Shown: positions 35,478 through 44,254 of the stretch, piece by piece
Position numbering within the stretch: the first letter of the stretch is position 1
Layout of the letters: the number at the start of each line of letters is the position of its first letter
Assembly (NCBI RefSeq): GCF_017876625.1
Contig: NZ_JAGIOH010000001.1
Span: 3,162,001 to 3,226,000 of the forward strand
Origin: Streptomyces syringium
Lineage (GTDB): Bacteria; Actinomycetota; Actinomycetes; Streptomycetales; Streptomycetaceae
Length of the DNA: 64,000 nucleotides
Direction: 5' to 3'
The notes under the pieces: model-generated
Seen by the model: the letters and a program-made list of their open reading frames with translations, nothing else
The model's database searches: none
What the model was told of the DNA's origin: nothing
Made by a program: the position numbers and the translations under genes

Positions 35478-38400
35478 GTGAGCGATGCGTATTTGCGGTT
35501 CCCCCACCTCCACGGCGATCTGCTCTGCTTCATCGCCGAGGACGATCTCTGGGTGGCCCCGCTGGCTCCCGAGGGGGCGGGCGGTGACACCGGGCGGGCC
35601 TGGCGGCTGACCGTCGACCGGACACGGCTGGGACATCCGCGCTTCTCGCCCGACGGGCAGCACATCGCGTTCACGAGCTGGCGCAGTCTCGACCCCGAGA
35701 TCCATCTCGCGCCGGTGGACGGCGGCCCGGCCCGCCGGCTCACCTATTGGGGCAGCAGTGACACCCGGGTCTGCGGCTGGGCGCCCTCCGACCGCAACGG
35801 GGGCCATGACATCCTCGCCGTCTCCTCGCACGGCCAGCCGTTCTCGTACTTCTCCTGGGCCTACCGGCTGCCCACCGACGGCAGCCCCGGCCTGCGGCTC
35901 CCGTGGGGCCCGTTGTCCGACATCGCCGTGGGCGAGATCGACGGGGAGCACCGCACCCTGCTGCTCACGGGGAAGCCGCCGCACGAGCCGGCCTCCTGGA
36001 AGCGCTACCGGGGCGGGGCGACGGGCCGGCTGTGGCTGCACGGGCAGCGGCTGGTGCCGGACCTGGGCGGCCATCTGGACTCGGCGATGTTCGTCGGCGG
36101 CCGGATCGCCTTCCTCTCCGACCACGAGGGCGTCGGCAATCTGTACTCCTGTCTGCCCGACGGCTCGGAGCTGCGCCGGCACACCGATCACGCGGACTTC
36201 TACGCCCGGCACGCCTCCACCGACGGCTCGCGGATCGTCTACCAGTGCGCGGGGGACGTGTGGCTGGTGGACGACCTGGGGCCGACGGCCACCCCGCGGA
36301 AGCTGGACGTCCGGCTCGGTGGGCCACGGGCCGGGCGGCGTACGTACCAGGTGCAGGCCGCGTCGCACGTGGACGCGCTGGCCGTGGACGCGACGGGCCG
36401 GGCGAGCGCGGTCAATGTCCGCGGCAGCCTGTACTGGCTCACCCACCGCGACGGCCCGGCCCGCACCATCGCCGACACCCCGGGGGTGCGCGTCCGGCTG
36501 CCGGAGATGCTGGGCTCGACCGGGCAGGTCGCCTATGTCACGGACGCGGAGGGCGAGGACGCCATCGAGATCGCGCAACTGCCGCGCGCGACCGGGCCCA
36601 CCGAGCCGCGCCGGCTGGCGGCGGGCCGGATCGGGCGGGTGCACGAGACGCTCGGCTCGCCCGACGGCGAGCTGCTGGCGGTCGCCGCGCACGACGGGCG
36701 GCTGCTGCTCGTGGACACCTCGCCCGACGGCGACGGCGAGGTGTCCGAGCTGATCCGGTCCGTCAACGGGCCCGTGCGCGACCTCGCCTTCTCCCCCGAC
36801 TCGGCGTGGCTGACGTGGTCGCACCCCGGCATCGGACGTTCCCTGCGACAGATCAAGATCGCCCGGCTGTCGGACCGGCTGGTCGTGGACGTCACCAACG
36901 GCCGGTTCGAGGACGAACAGCCGGTGTTCACCCGCGACGGCCGCTATCTCGCCTTCCTCTCCTGGCGCGGCTTCGACCCGGTCTACGACGTGCACACCGG
37001 CGATCTGTCGTTCCCGCTGGGCTGCCGCCCCTATCTGGTGCCGCTGTCGTCGGCGACGCCCTCGCCGTTCGCGCTGTCGGCGGAGGGCCGGCCGGCGGCG
37101 GGCGGACTCGACGCGGACGACGGCGGCGGTGACGGCTCGGTGATCGTGGAGGTGGAGGGGCTGGAGAGCCGGGTGACGCAGTTCCCGGTGGCCGCCTCCA
37201 AGTACTCGGCGCTGCACCCGGTCAGCGGCGGCGGCCTGGTGTGGCTGCGCTGGCCGATCTCCGGCGCCCTCGGCGAGACCTTCGCCAACCCGGCCGACAC
37301 CTCGGGCCGTCCGACGCTGGAACACTTCGACCTGTGCAAGGCCAAGCGCACCGAACTGACCAGCTCCATCGACTGGTTCGCGGTCAGCGGCGACGGCACC
37401 CGGCTGGTCGTCAACGACGAGGGCGAGCTACGGGCCGTTCCCGCGACGGACATCGGCGACTCCGACTCGACCGTCTACATCGACATGCGGCGCGTCCTGC
37501 ACGACGTCGACCCGGCGGCGGAGTGGCGGCAGGCCTACGAGGAGGCGGGCCGGATCGTCCGCGCCTACTTCTGGGAGCCGGACATGTGCGGCATCGACTG
37601 GGACGGGGTGCTGGCCCAGTACCGGCCGCTGGTTGAGCGGGTCGCCTCCCCCGACGAGTTCGCGGATCTGCTGCGCGAGGTCCTCGGCGAGCTGGGCACC
37701 TCGCACGCGTACGTCGCGGCGGCCCGCCGCAACGAGGGCCCGCCGCACTACCAGCGCGCGATCGGCCTCCTGGGGGCCAATTTCACGCACCAGAAGGACG
37801 GCTCCTGGACCGTGCGGCGCATCCTGCCCGGCGAGTCCTCGGACTCCAAGGCCCGCTCGCCGCTGGCCGGTTCGGGCATCCGCGAGGGCTCGGCGCTCAC
37901 CCACGTCGACGGGCGCCCGGTGGACCCGGTCACCGGCCCGTACCCGCTGCTGGCGGCGGCGGGCGGCACCACGGTGGAGCTGACGTTCCGGCCCCCGCCG
38001 ACGGAGGAGGGGGCGGACGACGCCACGCCCCCGCCCGCCCGCCGGGTGGCCGTCGTGCCGCTGATCGACGAGCGGCCGCTGCGCTACCAGGACTGGGTGA
38101 CCAAGCGCCGGGCGGTCGTCCGGGAGCTGAGCGGCGGCAAGTGCGGCTATCTGCACATCCCCGACATGGGTGGTTCGGGATGGGCGCAGTTCAACCGGGA
38201 CCTGCGGATGGAGATGTCCCGCCAGGCGCTGATCGTGGACGTCCGGGGCAACGCGGGCGGCAACATCAGTGAGCTGGTCGTGGAGAAGCTGACCCGCACG
38301 ATCGTCGGCTGGGACCTGACGCGCGGCGCCCAGCCGGTGAGCTACGCGAGCAACGCCCCGCGCGGCCCGGTCGTGGCCATCGCCGACGAGATGACGTCCT

Positions 38401-38762
38401 CCGACGGCGACATGATCACCGCGGCGTTCAAGCTCCAGGGCATCGGCCCGGTGGTGGGCCTGCGCACCTGGGGCGGGGTGGTCGGGATGACCGGCCGGCA
38501 CCGGCTCGGTGACGGCAGCGCGATCACCGTGCCGATGAACGCGGCGTGGTTCGACGCGTACGGCTGGGACGTGGAGAACCACGGGGTCGAGCCCGACATC
38601 GAGGTGGACCGCACACCGCTCGACTGGGCGGAGGGCCGGCACAAGCAGCTGGACGACGCGGTGCGGGTGGCCCTGGATCTGCTGGAGCGGCACGGCTGCA
38701 CGAAGCCGCCGGACTACTCGGCGGTCCCGGATCTGCGACGGCCGAAGCTGCCGCCGCGCTGA
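35478..38762 (+). CDS. Tricorn protease homologue
   Basis: 1094 residues. Two N-terminal beta-propellers (SDAYLRFPHLHGDLLCFIAE; repeated D(T/P)xHIAFTSWRS-like WD-type strands) are followed by a C1 domain, a PDZ-like domain near 800-880 and a tail-specific-protease catalytic domain. Catalytic candidates are Ser742-His743 in LGTSHAYVAA, the nucleophile Ser974/975 in EMTSSDGDMIT, and Glu in NHGVEPDIEV. Tricorn trims peptides released by the proteasome. The GTG at 35478 fits the family start; the frame is open further up only across the TetR promoter. Length agrees with Thermoplasma and Streptomyces tricorns. Confidence 0.93.
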   Translation: MSDAYLRFPHLHGDLLCFIAEDDLWVAPLAPEGAGGDTGRAWRLTVDRTRLGHPRFSPDGQHIAFTSWRSLDPEIHLAPVDGGPARRLTYWGSSDTRVCGWAPSDRNGGHDILAVSSHGQPFSYFSWAYRLPTDGSPGLRLPWGPLSDIAVGEIDGEHRTLLLTGKPPHEPASWKRYRGGATGRLWLHGQRLVPDLGGHLDSAMFVGGRIAFLSDHEGVGNLYSCLPDGSELRRHTDHADFYARHASTDGSRIVYQCAGDVWLVDDLGPTATPRKLDVRLGGPRAGRRTYQVQAASHVDALAVDATGRASAVNVRGSLYWLTHRDGPARTIADTPGVRVRLPEMLGSTGQVAYVTDAEGEDAIEIAQLPRATGPTEPRRLAAGRIGRVHETLGSPDGELLAVAAHDGRLLLVDTSPDGDGEVSELIRSVNGPVRDLAFSPDSAWLTWSHPGIGRSLRQIKIARLSDRLVVDVTNGRFEDEQPVFTRDGRYLAFLSWRGFDPVYDVHTGDLSFPLGCRPYLVPLSSATPSPFALSAEGRPAAGGLDADDGGGDGSVIVEVEGLESRVTQFPVAASKYSALHPVSGGGLVWLRWPISGALGETFANPADTSGRPTLEHFDLCKAKRTELTSSIDWFAVSGDGTRLVVNDEGELRAVPATDIGDSDSTVYIDMRRVLHDVDPAAEWRQAYEEAGRIVRAYFWEPDMCGIDWDGVLAQYRPLVERVASPDEFADLLREVLGELGTSHAYVAAARRNEGPPHYQRAIGLLGANFTHQKDGSWTVRRILPGESSDSKARSPLAGSGIREGSALTHVDGRPVDPVTGPYPLLAAAGGTTVELTFRPPPTEEGADDATPPPARRVAVVPLIDERPLRYQDWVTKRRAVVRELSGGKCGYLHIPDMGGSGWAQFNRDLRMEMSRQALIVDVRGNAGGNISELVVEKLTRTIVGWDLTRGAQPVSYASNAPRGPVVAIADEMTSSDGDMITAAFKLQGIGPVVGLRTWGGVVGMTGRHRLGDGSAITVPMNAAWFDAYGWDVENHGVEPDIEVDRTPLDWAEGRHKQLDDAVRVALDLLERHGCTKPPDYSAVPDLRRPKLPPR

Positions 38763-38774
38763 CCGCCGGAAGAC

Positions 38775-38811
38775 AGCCCGTCCGGCATTTGAGGACGCGC
38801 CCGCAGGGCGC
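38775..38811. repeat. Single half-copy of the dispersed core plus hairpin
   Basis: One 22-bp core (38775-38796, with A for G in GGCATTTGAGG) followed by GCGCCC-GCA-GGGCGC (38797-38811), 13 bases after the tricorn stop. There is no inverted partner. Confidence 0.85.
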
Positions 38812-38844
38812 CCGCTGCCGCCCCACTGATCGCCGAGGGCATGA

Positions 38845-38879
38845 GTAAGGGGCGCACCCCCGTGGGATGCGCCCCTTAC
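38845..38879. terminator. Bidirectional terminator, tricorn and small charged protein
   Basis: GTAAGGGGCGCA, 11-base loop, TGCGCCCCTTAC: a 12-bp perfect stem between convergent stops at 38762 and 38893. Confidence 0.8.
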
Positions 38880-38892
38880 CGGCTCGTGCCTC

Positions 38893-39081
38893 TTACCGAC
38901 GGTCGTCCATGTCGTCCTGGATGTCGTCGAAGGACCGCTGGCCCGACTGCCGTGTCTCATCGGCGCGCTCGCGCAGGCGGTCCTGCTCGCTCCGGCCGCG
39001 CTGGGCGGCCTCGCCCTGCTTGTCCTGCATCTTCTGCTTGGCCTTCTGGGCCTTCTCCTGCATCTCGTCCTTGATGCCCAT
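38893..39081 (-). CDS. Small charged helical protein (CsbD-like character)
   Basis: 62 residues, almost entirely Lys/Glu/Gln/Arg/Asp (MGIKDEMQEKAQKAKQKMQD), predicted as one amphipathic helix with no hydrophobic core. CTAGGAGTGAATCAGC precedes the ATG. Small abundant proteins of this composition in actinobacteria are often stress-induced, but sequence alone does not prove a family. It is monocistronic between two terminators. Confidence 0.75.
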   Translation of the reverse strand: MGIKDEMQEKAQKAKQKMQDKQGEAAQRGRSEQDRLRERADETRQSGQRSFDDIQDDMDDRR

Positions 39082-39184
39082 GCTGATTCACTCCTAGTGA
39101 GGGTGAGTGTGCGGGGCCGTCGTGCGGCCCCGCTTCAGCGTGGCACGCGCCATCACAGCACGCATATCGTACGATTACCCTCCG

Positions 39185-40078
39185 CTATCGGTCTGCGCTG
39201 CCGTCCTCGCGGGCCTTCTCATCGGCGGCACCCCCGGCCCCCACCAGCCCGCCGCGCATCCCCGCCAGTCGCGGCTCGAAGTGCCGCATCTCGCGCTGTC
39301 CGCGGATCGCGATGAGGCCGGGCAGACAACCGCGTACGGCCTGCATGCCGCGCAGCCACCCTTGGGCGTAGACGTGCGCCGAGCGCCGTTCGATGCCCGC
39401 CACGAGCCGGTCGACGGCCGGGCCCAGCGGGTAGGTGCGATTCGCCGGCCAGGGCAGCCGCTGCCGCAGCTCCCGCATCACCTCGTACTCGTCGGCGCCG
39501 CGCACCATGTCGGTATCGGTCCAGCTCAGATAGCCGACCCCGACCCGTACGCCCTTGTGGCCGACCTCCGCGCGCAGGCAGTGCGCGTACGCCTCGACGC
39601 CCGACTTCGAGGCGCAATAGGCGCTCATCATCGGGGCCGGGGCGATGGCGGCGGCCGAGGCGATCTGGAGCAGATAGCCCCGGCTCTCGGCCAGGACGGG
39701 CAGGAAGGCACGGCCGGTGACGGCGCTGCCGATCAGATTGACCTCGACCACCCGGCGCCAGTCGGCGAAGTCGGAGTCGGCGAAGGGGCCGCCGGCGGCG
39801 ACACCCGCGTTGGCGACGACGATGTCGACCTTGCCGAAGCGGGACTTGACCTCATGGGCGACGCGCGCCATCGCCTCGTGATCGGTGACATCGGCGTGCC
39901 AGTGGGCGGCGTCCTCGTACAACGACTCCGCGACGCGCCGCAGTTCTTCCGGTTCCAGGCCGACGAGGGCCAGCTTCGCGCCGCGCGCGGAGAGCTTGCG
40001 GGCGAGCATCTCCCCGACGCCCCGGGCCGCGCCGGTGACGACGACCACCTGCCCTTCCAGACCGACCCGGCGGCTCAT
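39185..40078 (-). CDS. Short-chain dehydrogenase paired with the BVMO
   Basis: A 297-residue classical SDR: TGAARGVGEM cofactor loop, VVANAGV, catalytic Ser in LQIASAAAIAPAP and Tyr-Cys-Ala-Ser-Lys in SAYCASKSGVEAYAH. The C-terminus has an Arg-rich extension (RGMQAVRGCLPGLIAIRGQR). Its ATG overlaps the BVMO stop (ATGA). An SDR that makes a ketone from an alcohol for the partner monooxygenase is the common logic of such pairs; the substrate is unknown. Confidence 0.88.
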   Translation of the reverse strand: MSRRVGLEGQVVVVTGAARGVGEMLARKLSARGAKLALVGLEPEELRRVAESLYEDAAHWHADVTDHEAMARVAHEVKSRFGKVDIVVANAGVAAGGPFADSDFADWRRVVEVNLIGSAVTGRAFLPVLAESRGYLLQIASAAAIAPAPMMSAYCASKSGVEAYAHCLRAEVGHKGVRVGVGYLSWTDTDMVRGADEYEVMRELRQRLPWPANRTYPLGPAVDRLVAGIERRSAHVYAQGWLRGMQAVRGCLPGLIAIRGQREMRHFEPRLAGMRGGLVGAGGAADEKAREDGSADR

Positions 40079-41598
40079 CGGCCGGCCTCGGCCGCGACGG
40101 GCTGCTCGACGGGCGTCCGGCGTGGCATCCGCAGGAGCCGGTACTCGGCGAGGTCCACCCGGCGGGTGACCTTGCGGAACTCGGCGGTGGTGCCGGGCCA
40201 GAGGGTGGTGTTGTTTCCGTGCGCGTCCAGGTACCAGCTGTCGCAGCCGCCGGAGCTCCAGACCGTGCGTTCCATACGGGTCCGGACCATCCGGGCCCAG
40301 GCGTTGACGGCCGAGGGGCGGGCGTCGAGCGCGGCCCTGCCGCCGAGGGTGTCGAGCTGCCGCAGATAGTCGGCCAGGTAGTTCAGCTGGGCCTCGATGA
40401 TGAGGATCAGGGAGTTGTTCCCGAGGCCGGTGTTGGGGCCGATGAGGGTGAGGAAGTTCGGGAACCCGGCGGCGCTGCTGCCGCGCAGGGCCTTCATGCC
40501 GTCCTTCCACGACTCGGCGAGCGTGATGCCGTCCGCGCCGGTCACCCGCTCGGCGATCGGCATGTCGGTGACGTGGAAGCCGGTGCCGAAGACGATGGCG
40601 TCGGCCTCGGTCTCCGTGCCGTCGGCGGCGACGAGGGTGGAGCCGCGCACCTCGGCGAGCCCCGATGCCACGACGTCGACATTGGGCTGGGCGAGGGCCG
40701 GGTAGTAGTCGCTGGAGAGCAGGACGCGCTTGCAGCCGAGGCGGTAGTCGGGGGTGAGCCGGGCCCGCAGCGCCGGGTCCTTGACGGCTCGGCGCAGATG
40801 GGCCTTGGCGAGGCTCTCCACGAGGCCGAGCTCCTTCGTCCGCTTGGTGAAGGCGCTGACCTGCAACTCCCGTACGGCCCAGAGCAGTCCGCGCCGGAGG
40901 GCCCGGGTGGCGGGGACGCGGGTGTGCAGCCAGCGCTCGGCGGCGGTGATCCGCCGGTCGAAGCGCGGCAGCACCCACGGGGCTGTGCGCTGGAAGAGGG
41001 TGAGGCGCTCCACGTCGGGCTGGACGGCCGGGACGATCTGGGCGGCGGAGGCGCCGGTGCCGATGATCGCGACGCGCTTGCCGCGCAGGTCGTAGCCGTG
41101 GTCCCAGCGGGAGGAGTGGAAGACCTTGCCGGGGAAGGTGCCGAGGCCGGGGACGTCCGGGATCTTCGGGTCGGACAACGGGCCGGCCGCCGAGACGACG
41201 ACATCGGCGGTGAGGGGCCCGGCGGCACTGTCGATCTCCCAGCGCAGCTCGTCGGCGTCCCAGCGCAGGGACCGCACCTCGGCGTTGAACCGCAGATGCG
41301 GCCGGAGGCCGAAGACGTCGGCGACCCGCTCCAGATAGGCGCGGATGTGCGGCTGGCCGGAGAAGGCGCGCGGCCACTCGGGGTTGGGGGCGAAGGAGAA
41401 GGAATAGAGATGGGAGGGCACATCGCAGGCGCAGCCCGGATAGGTGTTGTCCCGCCAGGTCCCGCCGACGCCGTCGGCACGCTCCAGGACCACGAAATCG
41501 GTGATGCCCTCGCGGCGCAGCCGCACGGCCGCCCCCAGACCGCCGAAGCCGGACCCGATCACCGCCACCCGTACGTGCTCACCCTTGCCGCCGACCAT
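40075..41598 (-). CDS. Flavin-dependent Baeyer-Villiger monooxygenase
   Basis: 507 residues. FAD-binding GSGFGGLGAA near the N-terminus and an NADPH Rossmann motif IIGTGASAAQIV in the middle. Between them is the Baeyer-Villiger fingerprint F-x-G-x-x-x-H-x-x-x-W-(P/D), read here as FPGKVFHSSRWD. The C-terminal GPNTGLGNNSLILIIEAQ and NNTTLWPG segments are typical of class B flavin monooxygenases. It should insert oxygen next to a ketone to give an ester or lactone. The ATG at 41598 follows GGAGGCGGCGGC; the longer frame would overlap the operator. Confidence 0.93.
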   Translation of the reverse strand: MVGGKGEHVRVAVIGSGFGGLGAAVRLRREGITDFVVLERADGVGGTWRDNTYPGCACDVPSHLYSFSFAPNPEWPRAFSGQPHIRAYLERVADVFGLRPHLRFNAEVRSLRWDADELRWEIDSAAGPLTADVVVSAAGPLSDPKIPDVPGLGTFPGKVFHSSRWDHGYDLRGKRVAIIGTGASAAQIVPAVQPDVERLTLFQRTAPWVLPRFDRRITAAERWLHTRVPATRALRRGLLWAVRELQVSAFTKRTKELGLVESLAKAHLRRAVKDPALRARLTPDYRLGCKRVLLSSDYYPALAQPNVDVVASGLAEVRGSTLVAADGTETEADAIVFGTGFHVTDMPIAERVTGADGITLAESWKDGMKALRGSSAAGFPNFLTLIGPNTGLGNNSLILIIEAQLNYLADYLRQLDTLGGRAALDARPSAVNAWARMVRTRMERTVWSSGGCDSWYLDAHGNNTTLWPGTTAEFRKVTRRVDLAEYRLLRMPRRTPVEQPVAAEAGR

Positions 41599-41621
41599 GC
41601 CGCCGCCTCCGGATCGACTCG

Positions 41622-41647
41622 ACCATGCCAGCAGACACTGGCATGGT
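41622..41647. promoter_or_regulatory. 26-bp dyad between the BVMO and MerR genes
   Basis: ACCATGCCAG-CAGACA-CTGGCATGGT: perfect 10-base arms and a 6-base centre, 24 bases ahead of the BVMO start. It is the likely binding site of the divergently encoded MerR protein or another regulator. Confidence 0.7.
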
Positions 41648-41753
41648 GGGGAGCGTAGGGCAGACATTCGAGGAGCGATAGGGGTCGGGGGCAAGGAAGT
41701 TACCGGTGGTCGCACCTCTCGGCGGCCGGACCCCCAGGACATAGGCTGCGAGG

Positions 41754-42557
41754 GTGGCGAACGACGAGAGCGGTGGCACGGACACCCCCGGTGAAGAGCG
41801 CGAATACCGCGTGGCGGAGCTGGCCGAGAAGGCCGGCATCAGCGTCCGCACGCTGCGTTTCTACCGGGAGCGCAAGCTCGTCCCGCCGCCGCGCCGGGAG
41901 GGCCGCATCGCCTGGTACAACGACCACCACCTGGCCCGGCTGCGCACCATCACGGCCCTCCTGGACCGGGGCCACACCCTCGGCGGCATCGCCGAACTCC
42001 TCAGCGCCTTCGAGCGCGGCCGCGGCGTCGGTGACCTCCTCGGCCTCAGCGGCGCGATAGCCGCCCCCTGGTCCGAGGAATCGCCGGTCCGCCTCACCCC
42101 CGACGTCCTGGCCGACCGCTTCTGGGGCGAGGACACCGAGGAGAACCTGGCGGCCGCCCTGGACCTCGGCTTCCTGGCCATGGACGGCGACGACCTCGTC
42201 CACATCAGCCGCCGCCTCCTGGACGCGTCAACGACCCTTGTGCGCAACGGCGTTCCGCTGTCCGCCGTCATCGCGGCGGGCCGGGAGGTCCGCGCCCACG
42301 CGGACGCCCTGGCCGACACGTTCACGACCCTGGTCCGCCGCCACGTCCTGGCGGACATCCTCACCCACGCGGCCTCGGGCGCCCCCCTCCCGCCCACGGA
42401 GGTCGCCCGCGTGACGGAAGCCCTGGACCAACTGCGCCCGATCGTGAAGACGGTGGTGGACGCGGAGGTATCGATGGCGATGGACCGCCGCGTACGAGCG
42501 GAACTGGAATCCTGGCCGACGCCGACGCCAACCCCGACGCCTCCGACGGCGGACTGA
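41754..42557 (+). CDS. MerR-family regulator, divergent from the BVMO operon
   Basis: 267 residues. The MerR helix-turn-helix EYRVAELAEKAGISVRTLRF with YRERKLVPPPRREGRIAWYN is near residues 18-55. A long C-terminal region (about 120-250) is all-helical and matches no known effector domain that I can name; the tail is a Thr-Pro repeat (PTPTPTPTPP). GTG start at 41754. Position and the 26-bp dyad suggest control of the monooxygenase operon. Confidence 0.87.
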   Translation: MANDESGGTDTPGEEREYRVAELAEKAGISVRTLRFYRERKLVPPPRREGRIAWYNDHHLARLRTITALLDRGHTLGGIAELLSAFERGRGVGDLLGLSGAIAAPWSEESPVRLTPDVLADRFWGEDTEENLAAALDLGFLAMDGDDLVHISRRLLDASTTLVRNGVPLSAVIAAGREVRAHADALADTFTTLVRRHVLADILTHAASGAPLPPTEVARVTEALDQLRPIVKTVVDAEVSMAMDRRVRAELESWPTPTPTPTPPTAD

Positions 42558-42562
42558 CGTAT

Positions 42563-42593
42563 TGACCCTCACACCGTGTCAGGCGCTGAACTC
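42563..42593 (+). promoter_or_regulatory. MerR-type promoter for the second MerR gene
   Basis: TTGACC (42563-42568), a 17-bp imperfect dyad CCTCACACCGTGTCAGG in the spacer (42568-42584), then TGAACT (42588-42593) after a 19-base spacer. The over-long spacer carrying a dyad is the hallmark of MerR-activated promoters; autoregulation is inferred. Confidence 0.5.
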
Positions 42594-42602
42594 GGAGACA
42601 TC

Positions 42603-43424
42603 ATGTTCACCATCGGAGACTTCGCCCGGCACGGCCGCGTGTCGGTCCGCATGCTGCGTCACTACGACGCCACCGGACTGCTGCCCCCGGCCCGTGTCGA
42701 CCCCGCCACCGGCTACCGGTACTACTCGGCTGCCCAGCTGGCCCGCCTGAACCGCGTCATCGCGCTGAAGGACCTCGGCCTGACCCTCCAGCAGGTCCAG
42801 CGGATCCTGGACGAGAAGGTCACCACCGAGGAACTGCGCGCCATGCTGCGGCTGCGGCGGGCCGAGCTGGAGGACGCCATGGCCGCCGCGGCGGCACGGC
42901 TGGTCCGGGTCGAGGCGAGGCTCCGGTCGATCGAGAGCGAGGGGCACATGCCCACCGACGACGTCGTCATCAAGAGCATCCCCGCGGTCCGGGTGGCGGA
43001 GCTGACCGCGACGGCCGCGAGCTTCGAGCCGGAGGACATCAGCCCGGTCATCGGGCCGCTCTACGACGAGCTGTTCCGGCGCCTGGACGCGGCCGGGGTC
43101 ACGCCCGCGGGGCCCGGTGTCGCCTCTTACGAGGACTCCCCGGAGGGCGGCGGCCGGATCAGCGTCCACGCCGCCGTCCAGGTCGCGGCCCCGCTCCAGG
43201 ACGGCCCCTTCCGGGTGCTCGATCTCCCGCCCGTCGATCAGGCGGCGACCATCGTGCACCGCGGCTCGGTCGACACCATGCTCCCCACGGCCCAGGCCCT
43301 GGCCGTCTGGATCGACGAGAACGGGTACCGGTCGGCCGGATACCCGCGGGAGATCAACCTGGAGTGCCCGGACGACCACGACGCCTGGGTCACCGAACTA
43401 CAGGCACCGGTGATCAAGCCCTGA
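42603..43424 (+). CDS. MerR-family regulator with GyrI-like effector domain
   Basis: 273 residues. The N-terminal MerR domain (MFTIGDFARHGRVSVRMLRH, then YDATGLLPPARVDPATGYRY) is followed by a coiled-coil linker (RAELEDAMAAAAARLVRVEA) and a C-terminal GyrI/SOUL-like ligand domain (VVIKSIPAVRVAELTATA). This is the BmrR layout, so a hydrophobic or cationic ligand is likely. The ATG at 42603 is preferred because GGAG lies 7 bases upstream. Confidence 0.88.
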   Translation: MFTIGDFARHGRVSVRMLRHYDATGLLPPARVDPATGYRYYSAAQLARLNRVIALKDLGLTLQQVQRILDEKVTTEELRAMLRLRRAELEDAMAAAAARLVRVEARLRSIESEGHMPTDDVVIKSIPAVRVAELTATAASFEPEDISPVIGPLYDELFRRLDAAGVTPAGPGVASYEDSPEGGGRISVHAAVQVAAPLQDGPFRVLDLPPVDQAATIVHRGSVDTMLPTAQALAVWIDENGYRSAGYPREINLECPDDHDAWVTELQAPVIKP

Positions 43425-43432
43425 CCCCGGGA

Positions 43433-43470
43433 CGGGCGGGCGTCACGGCCGAGCCGGCCCCGCCCGCCCG
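43433..43470 (+). terminator. GC hairpin after the MerR gene
   Basis: CGGGCGGGC and GCCCGCCCG arms with an inner GGCCG/CCGGCC pairing, 8 bases past the stop at 43424. Confidence 0.65.
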
Positions 43471-43617
43471 ACGCTCATGCGTGCGCGGCGCGCTGGTGCA
43501 GGCCCATGGCCACGATCACCGCTTCGGCCTGCGGACGATCACCGGCGTCCAGGGCGCGGCCCCACGTGCCGTGACGGCGCTAGCGTGAAAACGTCCCAAA
43601 CGTCCGGAGGGGAGCCC

Positions 43618-44146
43618 TTGAACACTGCCCTACGATCGGCTATGGCCGATGTCGGCCTCTCCCCTCGGCAACTGGCCGTAAGGGTGGGGGTGTCGGGAAA
43701 GACACCAGCCCGACTTCGTCGGCACCCTGCGCCGCAAGGCGGAACAGGGGTGTCGGATCCGCTTTCTCCTGGGTGACCCGGAGGGAGAGGTCGCCTGTCA
43801 GCGCGAACAGATCGAGGACGTCGCGCTGACGGTCTCGACACGCATCAGGATCACCCTGGAGCACCTCGGGAGACTCGGCCCGGTCGAGGGGCTGGAAACG
43901 CGCTTCTCCGCACCGGCGGACGCGATCAACCACGTGTCCCTGTCGGTGTTCCGCTTCGATGACCAGGCACTGGTCACGCCCCACCTGGCCCGGCTGGTCG
44001 GGCACGACTCCCCGCTGCTGCACCTGCGCGGCCAAGGGCGCGCCGGAATGTTCTCCCGCTTCGCGGAACACACGGAGGAGCTGTGGTCCAGGGGCGTGCC
44101 GATGCCGTCCCGGACGACGAGGAGCGCGGAGGGAAGCAGCGCATGA
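43618..44146 (+). pseudogene. Decayed XRE-family regulator with internal deletion
   Basis: TTG at 43618 behind CCGGAGGGGAGCCC opens a helix-turn-helix region (NTALRSAMADVGLSPRQLAV, RVGVSGKT). At about 43704 the frame breaks. The rest continues in the +1 frame as QPDFVGTLRRKAEQGCRIRF, LLGDPEGEVACQREQIED and FRFDDQALVTPHLARLVGHD, ending at 44146. Streptomyces XRE regulators of this family normally have about 70 residues between GKT and the FVxTLRRKAEQ segment. They are missing here, so one deletion also shifted the frame. Both halves keep family-like sequence, so the loss looks recent. Confidence 0.8.
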
Positions 44147-44205
44147 TCCACGGCGAGCACCGGACTCAGGCCGGAGCGGGCCCCGCCTGAGCCGGACGGC
44201 CGTGG

Positions 44206-44244
44206 CCCCGCCCGCGTTCCTCCCCGAGAGGCGCGCGGGCGGGG
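44206..44244. terminator. GC hairpin between the XRE remnant and xthA
   Basis: CCCCGCCCGCG and CGCGGGCGGGG, perfect 11-base arms with a 17-base loop, 10 bases beyond the xthA stop. Confidence 0.65.
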
Positions 44245-44254
44245 CAGCCGGGGC

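Noticed and set aside
43480..43560. Minus-strand short coding remnant (DAGDRPQAEAVIVAMGLHQR)
   Set aside because: Looks like the tail of a gene, but it has no upstream part and overlaps the promoter side of the XRE remnant; not enough to annotate.
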